A DNA stretch of 6,928 nt from Myxococcales bacterium. GTDB taxonomy: Bacteria; Myxococcota_A; Bradymonadia; Bradymonadales; Bradymonadaceae. Positions 1 to 5,732 of this stretch are shown here, piece by piece. Position 1 is the stretch's first letter. Every line of letters begins with the position of its first letter. A program made the translations under genes and the position numbers. The stretch is from the NCBI GenBank assembly GCA_007120915.1, contig SKMT01000033.1, positions 1 through 6,928 on the forward strand. The letters run 5' to 3'. The notes below the pieces were generated by a model. The model was not told the origin of the DNA. It did no database searches and saw only the letters and a program-made list of their open reading frames with translations.

Positions 1-149
1 TCACCGAGGAGATGCTAAATGCCGAGGTCTGCTACGGAAACGACGTCGTCGAGCACAGCGATTACGAGGAGCGCATCGACGACGAGGTCTGCGAAACCGG
101 TGAGTTTCACTTCGGGGTGGACGACGAATTCCGGGTGGTTGCTCAGTAG
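1..149 (+). CDS. C-terminal end of an unidentified protein (partial)
   Basis: Reading from base 3, a frame stays open from the left edge to a TAG at 147-149 and gives 48 residues ending in FRVVAQ. About four fifths of its codons end in G or C, as expected for a real gene in this GC-rich DNA. The fragment is strongly acidic, like the other proteins here, and has two cysteines, both in an E-V-C context (EVCYG and EVCETG), that could form a disulfide in an exported protein. I do not recognise a family, and the piece is too short to assign a function. It runs convergently into the kinase gene, and the two stop codons overlap by 7 bp, leaving no room for a separate terminator. The alternative is chance open frame at the window edge; the codon bias argues against that. 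Confidence 0.55.
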   Translation, partial: TEEMLNAEVCYGNDVVEHSDYEERIDDEVCETGEFHFGVDDEFRVVAQ

Positions 150-1681
150 GGTTCGTCCGGGGGGGACGAGGAGGAGCCGTCGTCGAACCGATAGGTCACT
201 CCAGTGTCGGCAAGCAGGTCGTGCAGCGTTTGTTTGCGCGGGTGGAAGGCGGCGATAAGCCCGCCGAGAAGCCACAGAATAGGGGTGATGATCAGGAGTG
301 CGGCGATGAACCAGAAGAGAATGTCCAGCGCCAGGATGTCGGTGGTCGGATACTCGAAGGAACCCTCGCCGCCGGCAAGTTCGAATTCACGGGTTTCGGT
401 GCCGATGGCCCCAATGCCTGCAGAGAGGGGAATGAGCAGCAACAGCCCCCAGTGCATCAGGGCGAAACGAAGCAGCGCGCGCGCCGGGGTGAGCGACGAG
501 CCGTCGCTGCGGCGCACCCGAAGCCGAAACAGCCAGTTGCCCAGCGTCGGTCTGTCCAGCGCCCAGGCTGCGATCAGATAGAGGGGGAAACCGGCATAGA
601 AGACGGCGGGGTGCGTAAGGGCGGAGGCGATCCCCACCACAGAGAGGTCGACGATCCAGGCGAGGGTGCGCACCAGCAGCCCGGCGCGAGGTTCGGAGTG
701 GGGCCGGGCAGCGTCGATGGCCTCTCGCAGTTCGGCGTAGTCACGGAAGCGGTGGTCCGGATCTTTGGCCAGAAGCTGGCTGAGAAGCCGTTTAAATTCG
801 GAGGGGATATCGAGTTCTGGGGCTGCTTCACTCAGTGAGGGCGGTGGCTCGGAGACCTGCTTGATGGCGATGGCCATCGGGGTGGAGGCGGTGAAGACGG
901 GGCGGCCAGCCACCAGATGGAAGAAGGTCGCTCCCAGTGCGTACATGTCGGCGCGATGGTCGACGTCGTCGGCCTTCGCCTGTTCGGGGGCGACGTACGC
1001 CGGAGTGCCCAGAAACACCCCCTCTTCGGTCAGTTGGCCCTCGCCCTCCTCGATGGGTTTTGCCAGCCCGAAATCGGCGACTTTGACGGTGCCGTCGGGG
1101 GTGACCAGTAGATTGCCCGGTTTCAGATCGCGGTGGATCAGATCCTGCTGATGGGCGTGTTCGAGGGCATCGACGACCTGGTCCATCAGCTCCAGGGCCT
1201 GTCGCCAGTGCAGCTTTTCGCGGCGTTCGACCAGCTCATCCAGGGAGTTGCCCTCGACCAGTTCCATCGCAAAGTAGTGGCGCCCGTGGTCCTCGCCGAT
1301 AAAATAGATGGGTACGACGTTGGGGTGGCTGAGCCGGGCCTGGGCGCGGGCTTCGCGCTTGAACCGCTGCAGCAGTCGCGGCTCATCGAAGTCGGGGGGC
1401 AACACTTTCAGCGCAACGGTGCGGTCCAGTGAGGTGTCGTGGGCGCGGTAGACGCTGCCCATGCCGCCGGCACCGATGGGAGCCTCCACGTCGAAATGAT
1501 CGAGGCGCTCGCCGGCGAGAGAGTCGGCGTCGTCTCCGCGCTCTGTGGCCGAAGTGTCGACGGTGGTCTCTTCGCTGGGCAGCGTGTCGTCATGCGCCAG
1601 ATCGAAGGTCTTGTCGCTGCTCGAAGAGTCTTCGTCGGGATCGTCTTCGGCAGTGATGGTGTCGTCGTGATCCGTGGGCAT
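143..1681 (-). CDS. Membrane-anchored Hanks-type serine/threonine protein kinase fused to a C-terminal RDD domain
   Basis: This 512-residue protein phosphorylates Ser/Thr on unknown targets at the inner membrane. Residues 1-60 form an acidic Ser/Thr-rich tail. The kinase domain spans about 63-322. It has the glycine loop IGAGGMGSV (69-77), the ATP-binding Lys92 in ALKV, the helix C Glu110, the catalytic HRDLKPGN (183-190, base Asp185), DFG (203-205), the activation segment GTPAYVAPE (225-233) and Asp245. All key residues are present, so it should be an active RD-type kinase. Residues about 332-497 match the RDD family: R338xxAxxxD345, TLGNWLFRLRV (379-389) and LHDLL with Asp488, with about three or four hydrophobic segments. 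The usual PASTA, TPR or WD40 sensor domain is absent, and RDD takes that place. The only in-frame ATG is at 1681, since an in-frame stop lies at 1709-1711; its ribosome binding site is weak. The lyase lipoprotein gene lies 133 bp upstream on the same strand. Confidence 0.92.
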   Translation of the reverse strand: MPTDHDDTITAEDDPDEDSSSSDKTFDLAHDDTLPSEETTVDTSATERGDDADSLAGERLDHFDVEAPIGAGGMGSVYRAHDTSLDRTVALKVLPPDFDEPRLLQRFKREARAQARLSHPNVVPIYFIGEDHGRHYFAMELVEGNSLDELVERREKLHWRQALELMDQVVDALEHAHQQDLIHRDLKPGNLLVTPDGTVKVADFGLAKPIEEGEGQLTEEGVFLGTPAYVAPEQAKADDVDHRADMYALGATFFHLVAGRPVFTASTPMAIAIKQVSEPPPSLSEAAPELDIPSEFKRLLSQLLAKDPDHRFRDYAELREAIDAARPHSEPRAGLLVRTLAWIVDLSVVGIASALTHPAVFYAGFPLYLIAAWALDRPTLGNWLFRLRVRRSDGSSLTPARALLRFALMHWGLLLLIPLSAGIGAIGTETREFELAGGEGSFEYPTTDILALDILFWFIAALLIITPILWLLGGLIAAFHPRKQTLHDLLADTGVTYRFDDGSSSSPPDEPY

Positions 1682-1814
1682 CGAACAGCTCTGGTGGCGC
1701 GGAGGTTTTCAGACCGCATGTGCCCGGGAATCTATCGCGTCAAACGGTCTACGTCGAGGCGATGACGCCCACCAGTCGCGGTGGTTGTAGGCCCGAAGAA
1801 GTCTTCGAAGCCGG
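1682..1814. other. Gap between lyase and kinase genes, no clear signals
   Basis: The 133-bp gap holds two weak inverted repeats. One is CCACC/GGTGG at 1769-1784 and the other is CGAAG/CTTCG at 1794-1807, the latter just after the lyase stop. Neither is followed by a T-run on the minus strand, so neither is a convincing terminator. A minus-strand TTGACG at 1743-1738 could be a -35 box, but the hexamer 17 bp further on (CATGCG) is a poor -10. Whether the kinase has its own promoter is undecided. Confidence 0.3.
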
Positions 1815-3206
1815 TCATTCTCCGAACAGCAATGCCACCGGCCCAAAGCTCTGGACGATAAACGACTGGCGATCGTCGATCTCGATGACCTGCCGAAACC
1901 GTTCGTCTCCGAAGTGGTGATAGGCCAATTCGTAGTGCCAGGAGTGGCCCTCCATGTCGCCGTCCTGATCGGGGCGCGGCGAGTCCCGTTCGCCGAGCAC
2001 GAAGTCGGAGTAGCGCTGGTAGGCGTCGTACAACCCTGCGCCTTCGCCGGTGTACGACCAGATGTCGTCATCGAAGTGAACGGCGGCGATCTGGGCGACA
2101 ATCTCCAGCGCCCAGAGGTGGAAGAAGGAGTATCCCACCGGTGGGTCGCGCTCGATCTTCTCCTCGTAGAACCGACCGATTTCGTCGCCGTCGTTTTCGA
2201 TGGTCCGGTCGATGACGTCGCGAATATAGGAGGGGTTTTCGTAGGCTCCGCCGCGGCTGTCTTCCCAGCTTCCGCCGTCGAGCACATAGGCGGCCAGCTC
2301 ATCGTCTCCCAGTGCTGCGGCGCCGGCGAGCAGCCCCGCCAGACTCCAGCTTAGGTGATTGTCGGCCCGATAGCGTTCGTAGGACCCGGATTCGGAGTTG
2401 GCGTCCGCCCACTCTGTCCAGGCGCGAAAGCTCGAGTTGACCGCCTCCGTCAGATCGAGCAGTAGCGTTTCGATCGCCTCTTCGTCGTCCTGGCTCAGTT
2501 CGTAGTCGTTGTTGACCAGCAGAAGATAGGCGTCGGCGAAGTTGATCAGCCCGTAGGCCTGCCACATCGCGTCGAGCGCGAAGTTCCAGGGCCGCTCGGA
2601 GCAGAAGTCCTCGGTTTGTCCCTCGATGGACGCGTCGGCAAAATCGGGGTCGAAGTCGTAGATGTTCACCGGTGTGTGTTCGTTGGCCCAGTCTACAAGC
2701 GCGTCGACGGCGTGGTCGGCGTATTCGGTCTCGTCGCTGAGCGCATACTGCATCGCCAGCGTGCGGATCACATCACCCTGCTCTTCGAGCCGACTCGTCG
2801 CATCCGATAACGTTCCTTCTTCATCGTCACACCAGCCAAACTCGATGTCCGTGATGTCGTCTTTGACGAATGGATCGGCTTGAAAATCGAGCCCCGACTC
2901 CGCGCGCCCGGCCTGGATGTTGTAGCTGGAGGCGAAGGGCTGTTGGTCCGATGAAGAGCGATCGATGGCGCGATCGAGCAGCTCGTCGGTGATGAACAGC
3001 CCGGCGGCATCATCATCGTCGGGATCGACGGGATCGGCGGCGTCATCTTCAGCATCGGCTGCGCCGGCGTCGTCACCGGCGTCGTCGTCCTGTTCTACAC
3101 CCGCATCCGGGTCGTCTTCTTGAGCTGGATCGTCCGGTTCGTCGCTGCAGCCGACCAGCAAGAACAGTGCAGCTATCATCAGCCATCGTCGTCGACGAAG
3201 TTCCAT
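1815..3206 (-). CDS. Lipoprotein with alginate-lyase-type (PL5-like, alpha/alpha toroid) domain
   Basis: This 463-residue protein probably cleaves, or once cleaved, a uronate-containing polysaccharide at the cell surface or in the periplasm. A basic n-region, a hydrophobic core and a lipobox (LVGC, Cys20) mark a type II signal peptide. Ser21 at +2 fits export to the outer membrane. Residues 22-68 are an Asp/Ala/Gly linker. The rest resembles the Alginate_lyase family (Pfam PF05426), with helical repeats such as the segment at 140-175, DNHLSW (282-287), and R353xxxxxY359S followed by FFHLWALEIVAQIA (361-374). Asn283, His284, Arg353 and Tyr359 line up in order with the Asn/His/Arg/Tyr catalytic set known from PL5 lyases; this alignment is by eye. 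An ideal Shine-Dalgarno site fixes the start. Exact substrate is unknown; alginate, another uronan or a non-catalytic role are all possible. Confidence 0.75.
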   Translation of the reverse strand: MELRRRRWLMIAALFLLVGCSDEPDDPAQEDDPDAGVEQDDDAGDDAGAADAEDDAADPVDPDDDDAAGLFITDELLDRAIDRSSSDQQPFASSYNIQAGRAESGLDFQADPFVKDDITDIEFGWCDDEEGTLSDATSRLEEQGDVIRTLAMQYALSDETEYADHAVDALVDWANEHTPVNIYDFDPDFADASIEGQTEDFCSERPWNFALDAMWQAYGLINFADAYLLLVNNDYELSQDDEEAIETLLLDLTEAVNSSFRAWTEWADANSESGSYERYRADNHLSWSLAGLLAGAAALGDDELAAYVLDGGSWEDSRGGAYENPSYIRDVIDRTIENDGDEIGRFYEEKIERDPPVGYSFFHLWALEIVAQIAAVHFDDDIWSYTGEGAGLYDAYQRYSDFVLGERDSPRPDQDGDMEGHSWHYELAYHHFGDERFRQVIEIDDRQSFIVQSFGPVALLFGE

Positions 3207-3210
3207 GAGC

Positions 3211-3217
3211 TCCTCCT
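3211..3217 (-). promoter_or_regulatory. Ribosome binding site of the lyase lipoprotein gene
   Basis: On the minus strand the bases read AGGAGGA, four bases before the ATG at 3206-3204. This is a near-perfect Shine-Dalgarno sequence. It supports the lipobox-containing start and suggests strong translation. Confidence 0.8.
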
Positions 3218-3316
3218 GTGATGCGTCTCTTTTCGAGCACCTTCACCATCCCCATGTATACCAGAGGGGCAGTGAAAATTCTTCGATGGCCATGTGGGGC
3301 GGCGGTGCTCTGGGGG

Positions 3317-3343
3317 GCCCCGGATCCCGTTCGTCGGGGGGGC
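3317..3343 (+). terminator. GC-rich hairpin with T-rich tail in the intergenic region (terminator or attenuator candidate)
   Basis: On the plus strand GCCCC (3317-3321) can pair with GGGGC (3339-3343), and CCCG (3326-3329) with CGGG (3335-3338), around a TTCGT loop and a four-base bulge. TTGTCTTGCTTT follows at once. The shape resembles an intrinsic terminator, but no plus-strand gene lies upstream. It could therefore be an attenuator in a long leader, a guard against transcription from the left, or chance in a G-run. Confidence 0.3.
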
Positions 3344-3433
3344 TTGTCTTGCTTTAGCGTTGCTTCAGTAGGAACGCAGCATAAGTTGAGATCATTGTGG
3401 AGTCGAGTGGTGAACGGCTGGATTCGTGGCAGT

Positions 3434-3450
3434 GGCGGTATTTCACCGCC
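3434..3450. repeat. Perfect inverted repeat GGCGGT-N5-ACCGCC
   Basis: Six bases (3434-3439) are repeated exactly in inverted orientation (3445-3450) around ATTTC. The element sits 9 bp before the tandem TTGAAC repeats. It could be an operator for a dimeric regulator or a small RNA hairpin. No known riboswitch consensus fits. Confidence 0.45.
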
Positions 3451-3459
3451 TCCAGTAAA

Positions 3460-3481
3460 TTGAACAGGGTTTGAACGGGGT
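3460..3481 (+). repeat. Tandem 11-bp direct repeats TTGAACRGGGT
   Basis: Two adjacent copies, 3460-3470 and 3471-3481, differ at a single base (A or G at position 7). The 11-bp period is about one helical turn, so a protein bound to each would sit on the same face of the DNA. A shared 7-mer, TGAACAG, recurs at 3556-3562. The position upstream of the carotenoid operon makes this a good candidate operator. Confidence 0.55.
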
Positions 3482-3525
3482 ATGTTCGTCGAGTTGGTGT
3501 GTGATATTCGGAATGCGGGGAGTTA

Positions 3526-3554
3526 TTGACGTGTTGAGCATTTTTGAATAGGTG
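3526..3554 (+). promoter_or_regulatory. Candidate promoter of the carotenoid operon
   Basis: TTGACG (3526-3531) matches a housekeeping -35 at five of six bases. At a 17-bp spacing the -10 would be TAGGTG (3549-3554), a weak match. A weak -10 would fit a promoter that needs an activator or an alternative sigma factor. Transcription from here would give a leader of roughly 55 bases before the ATG at 3618. Confidence 0.35.
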
Positions 3555-3561
3555 CTGAACA
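3531..3561 (+). repeat. Imperfect direct repeats 21 bp apart over the candidate promoter
   Basis: GTGTTGAGCA (3531-3540) and GTGCTGAACA (3552-3561) agree at eight of ten bases and are offset by 21 bp, two helical turns. They bracket the candidate -10 and resemble the TTGAAC core of the upstream tandem repeat. A regulator bound here would block polymerase. Confidence 0.35.
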
Positions 3562-3604
3562 GCCCTAGGGTGTTGGCTGTCCTGTGGGCAACGATGGCGA
3601 AATC

Positions 3605-3609
3605 GGAAG
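3605..3609 (+). promoter_or_regulatory. Ribosome binding site deciding the cyclase start
   Basis: GGAAG ends eight bases before the ATG at 3618. The in-frame alternatives, ATG 3594 and GTG 3552, have a weaker site or none, and GTG 3552 would lie inside the candidate promoter. Confidence 0.5.
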
Positions 3610-3617
3610 TGGACGCA

Positions 3618-4928
3618 ATGAGAGACGACAGTGGTGCATCAGAGGAGACGTCGGCGCAGGTCGACGTGGCCATCGTCGGCGCCGGTCCGGCCGGCAGGAG
3701 CCTGGCCGCCGCGCTGGTCGAGCGCCGCTGTCGCGTCGCCATCGTCGATCCCGCCATCGAATCGGGGTGGGAGAACACCTACGGGGTGTGGCTCGATGAA
3801 ATCGGCGACGGGGCGGAGGAGATCCTGTTTCGTGGACAGTGGGATGAAGCGACGGTCCATACCGGCGCGAGAATCGAGCTGCAGCGCCGATACGGGTGCA
3901 TTGACAACCAGCGGTGGCGTCGCCGGCTCGACGAGACGCTTCACGGCGGTGACGCCCTGTTTATTTCTGAGCGGGTCGAAGAGGTCGACGTCGGCGACCG
4001 GCGATCAGTCGTGGTGTTGGCGTCGGGTACGCGGCTGGAAGCAACGGTGGTCGTCGATGCGTCTGGTGGCCGGGCCAAACTTGTGGAGACCGAACCGGCG
4101 GGCACCATCGGATTTCAGCGCGCCTATGGCATCCATGCCCGGTTTGACGGTGATCCGCTGGATGGATCGCCGATGGTGTTGATGGACTACCGGCCGATTC
4201 CGGGCATCCATGAGAGTGCGGGGACGCCGACGTTTCTGTACGGGATGCGGTTTGACGACGGCACGGTGTTTGCCGAAGAGACAGTGCTCGTTGATGCAGA
4301 CCCGACGCCCTTCGATGTGCTTCGGCGCCGTTTGCACCGACGCGTTGGGGCCGCCGGCGCCGAGTTGGTGGAGGTGTACGACACCGAGGAGTGTCACATC
4401 CCGATGGGAACGCCGCTGCCGACGCGAGATTCTCGGGTCATCGGGTTCGGCGCCGCCGCCGGGCTGGTGCATCCGGCGACGGGCTATCAGATCGGTCGGA
4501 TGCTCAACTGCGTGGGCGATGTCGCCGATGCGATCAGCGAAGCACTCGAAGCCGGTGATGCTCCAGAGCAGATCGCGGGGGCGGCGCATCGGAGGCTGTG
4601 GCCCGACGAACTGCGCCGCGCCCGTCAGCTTCTGATGTTCGGCCGCGACGTCATCATGGGGCTGGAACCGCCGATGGTGCGCCGGTTCTTCGACACCTTC
4701 TTCAGGCTTGGTGGTCGGCAGTGGCGTGACTACCTTCGCGGGGACACGGACCCGGGGAGGATCGCCGCGATTATGTGGCGCCTGTTTCGCCAGGCTGATT
4801 CGAGTCTGAAATGGGCGCTGACTGTGGACGCACTGGGCGATGTGGGTCGTCTTCTCCGGTCGCTGGCTCCTGATTCCAGAACCCCCGGTGGTGTCCCACC
4901 AAGTGGTGCGGGAGGCGCTGATGGCTAA
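3618..4928 (+). CDS. crtL: Lycopene cyclase, CrtL/LcyB type
   Basis: This 436-residue FAD-dependent enzyme cyclises the ends of lycopene to beta-ionone rings, giving beta-carotene at the membrane. An N-terminal dinucleotide-binding fold starts at VAIVGAGPAG (17-26). Family signatures follow in order: NTYGVWLDE (53-61), VVDASGG (145-151), QRAYGI (167-172), MVLMDYR (186-192), PTFLYGM (204-210), FAEET (218-222, holding the Glu that is catalytic in this family), PLPTR then GFGAAAGLVHPATGY (276-290), and MVRRFFDTFFRL (353-364). The N-T-Y-G-V-W motif and the HPATGY block point to the plant/cyanobacterial CrtL branch rather than classical CrtY. The last 20 or so residues are Gly/Pro-rich and probably dispensable. 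It is first in the operon and overlaps crtW by 8 bp. I judge a beta-cyclase most likely; an epsilon or one-end cyclase cannot be excluded by eye. Confidence 0.88.
   Translation: MRDDSGASEETSAQVDVAIVGAGPAGRSLAAALVERRCRVAIVDPAIESGWENTYGVWLDEIGDGAEEILFRGQWDEATVHTGARIELQRRYGCIDNQRWRRRLDETLHGGDALFISERVEEVDVGDRRSVVVLASGTRLEATVVVDASGGRAKLVETEPAGTIGFQRAYGIHARFDGDPLDGSPMVLMDYRPIPGIHESAGTPTFLYGMRFDDGTVFAEETVLVDADPTPFDVLRRRLHRRVGAAGAELVEVYDTEECHIPMGTPLPTRDSRVIGFGAAAGLVHPATGYQIGRMLNCVGDVADAISEALEAGDAPEQIAGAAHRRLWPDELRRARQLLMFGRDVIMGLEPPMVRRFFDTFFRLGGRQWRDYLRGDTDPGRIAAIMWRLFRQADSSLKWALTVDALGDVGRLLRSLAPDSRTPGGVPPSGAGGADG
4911..4915 (+). promoter_or_regulatory. Ribosome binding site of crtW inside the end of crtL
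   Basis: GGAGG lies five bases before the ATG at 4921. This selects that start over an in-frame ATG at 4840 and places translation initiation inside the upstream gene, suggesting coupled translation. Confidence 0.75.
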
Positions 4929-5703
4929 GACCGATGCGGTGAGACAACCGACGCGACCGAACGCAAAAGGGCTGGGGGCAGCGGTGTGCATCATCGGCGC
5001 CTGGGCGGCGTCGCTGGTGCTGTTGCTGGGCGCCGACCTGTCGCAGATGACCTGGCAGATCGGGGTGGGGGTGGCGGTGCAGACCTTTCTGTACACCGGG
5101 CTGTTCATCACGGCCCATGACGCGATGCACGGGACGGTGGCGCCAGATTTTCCGAGGCTCAATCGCGCCGTGGGGGCGGTGGCGGTGGGACTGTATGCGC
5201 TCTTTTCGTTTAAGCACCTCAAAAAGGAGCACTGGCGCCACCACGACCACCCGGCCACCGAAGAGGACCCAGACTTCCATGACGGCGACAACGACGGGGT
5301 CATCCGGTGGTATCTGCGATTTATGACGACCTACGTGACGGTGGTCCAGCTCATCGGGATGGCGGTGGTGTTCAACGTCTTGCAGTATCTGGTGGGCATC
5401 CCCGCCTCCAACCTGGTGGTCTTCTGGGTGGCACCGGCGCTGCTTAGTACGGTGCAGCTTTTCTACTTCGGAACCGTCTTGCCTCACCGGCGCCCCGAGC
5501 AGGGCTACGCCGATGAACACCGGGCGCAGAGCAACGATTTTTCGCCGCTGCTCTCATTTCTGACCTGCTATCACTTCGGCTACCACTGGGAGCATCACGA
5601 GCGCCCCGATCTGCCCTGGTGGTATCTACCGCGGTTTCGCAGATGGCGCCGCCAGCACACAACGATGGGACGGGATGGGACTGATTCGGCCGTGGCGCGG
5701 TGA
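4921..5703 (+). CDS. crtW: Beta-carotene ketolase, CrtW type (membrane fatty acid hydroxylase/desaturase superfamily)
   Basis: This 260-residue integral membrane di-iron oxygenase adds keto groups at C4/C4' of beta-carotene, giving echinenone and canthaxanthin. All histidine clusters of the family are present: HDAMH (66-70), HLKKEHWRHHDHP (99-111) followed by DPDFH, and YHFGYHWEHHERP (217-229) followed by LPWWYLP (231-237). Hydrophobic segments at about 20-37, 47-64, 83-97, 133-158 and 165-185 are membrane helices. The length matches CrtW (about 240-260), and the closing block is typical of CrtW rather than of the CrtZ hydroxylase or plain acyl desaturases. An in-frame ATG at 4840 would add 27 residues, but lies deep in crtL and lacks the strong ribosome site. 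The stop is followed after 29 bases by crtI. No hydroxylase is visible, so canthaxanthin rather than astaxanthin is the product predicted from this window alone. Confidence 0.9.
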   Translation: MAKTDAVRQPTRPNAKGLGAAVCIIGAWAASLVLLLGADLSQMTWQIGVGVAVQTFLYTGLFITAHDAMHGTVAPDFPRLNRAVGAVAVGLYALFSFKHLKKEHWRHHDHPATEEDPDFHDGDNDGVIRWYLRFMTTYVTVVQLIGMAVVFNVLQYLVGIPASNLVVFWVAPALLSTVQLFYFGTVLPHRRPEQGYADEHRAQSNDFSPLLSFLTCYHFGYHWEHHERPDLPWWYLPRFRRWRRQHTTMGRDGTDSAVAR

Positions 5704-5720
5704 GCGCTTCGATGACCTCA

Positions 5721-5725
5721 GGGAG
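5721..5725 (+). promoter_or_regulatory. Ribosome binding site before the triple ATG of crtI
   Basis: GGGAG precedes three consecutive in-frame ATG codons at 5727, 5730 and 5733. Spacings are 1, 4 and 7 bases, so the third ATG is placed best and the second is possible. Confidence 0.55.
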
Positions 5726-5732
5726 AATGATG

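Larger units (their letters stand above)
3207..3617. other. Divergent intergenic control region
   Basis: About 410 bp lie between the divergently transcribed lyase and cyclase genes, with no convincing coding sequence. From left to right it holds the lyase ribosome binding site and a minus-strand TATACA at 3260-3255 that could be a weak -10 for the lyase gene (no good -35 seen). It then holds a GC-rich hairpin with a T-rich tail (3317-3343), a perfect 6-bp inverted repeat (3434-3450), an 11-bp tandem repeat (3460-3481), a candidate -35 for the carotenoid operon (3526-3531) and a second repeat pair (3531-3561). It is much longer than the other gaps in the window, consistent with regulated promoters in both directions. 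Confidence 0.6.

Noticed and set aside
221..838. Plus-strand open frame (205 codons) opposite the kinase RDD region
   Set aside because: It is antisense to a gene with clear kinase and RDD signatures; the product is low-complexity Gly/Gln/Glu-rich.
1794..1807. CGAAG-AAGT-CTTCG hairpin after the lyase stop as a terminator
   Set aside because: The stem has only five pairs and no T-run follows on the minus strand.
1709..2302. Minus-strand open frame of 197 codons overlapping the end of the lyase gene and the gap
   Set aside because: It is out of frame within the lyase gene and gives an Arg/Ser/Thr-rich product; a shadow frame.
3218..3463. Plus-strand open frame of 81 codons in the divergent intergenic region
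   Set aside because: It has no ribosome site of its own (it begins at the lyase ribosome site, on the opposite strand), no recognisable domain, and runs through both hairpins.
3472..3487. GAAC-N7-GTTC as a LexA-like or ECF sigma promoter element
   Set aside because: The arms are only four bases, the spacing does not fit a GAAC-N4-GTTC LexA box, and no ECF -10 lies at the required distance.
3552..3617. Upstream starts for the cyclase (GTG 3552, ATG 3594)
   Set aside because: GTG 3552 has no ribosome site and lies in the candidate promoter. ATG 3594 has only a weak site. The family fold begins soon after the ATG at 3618.
4005..5303. Long minus-strand open frame (432 codons) opposite crtL and crtW
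   Set aside because: It lies antisense to two genes with clear family motifs; its product is His/Arg/Pro-rich with no recognisable domain, typical of mirror frames in GC-rich genes.
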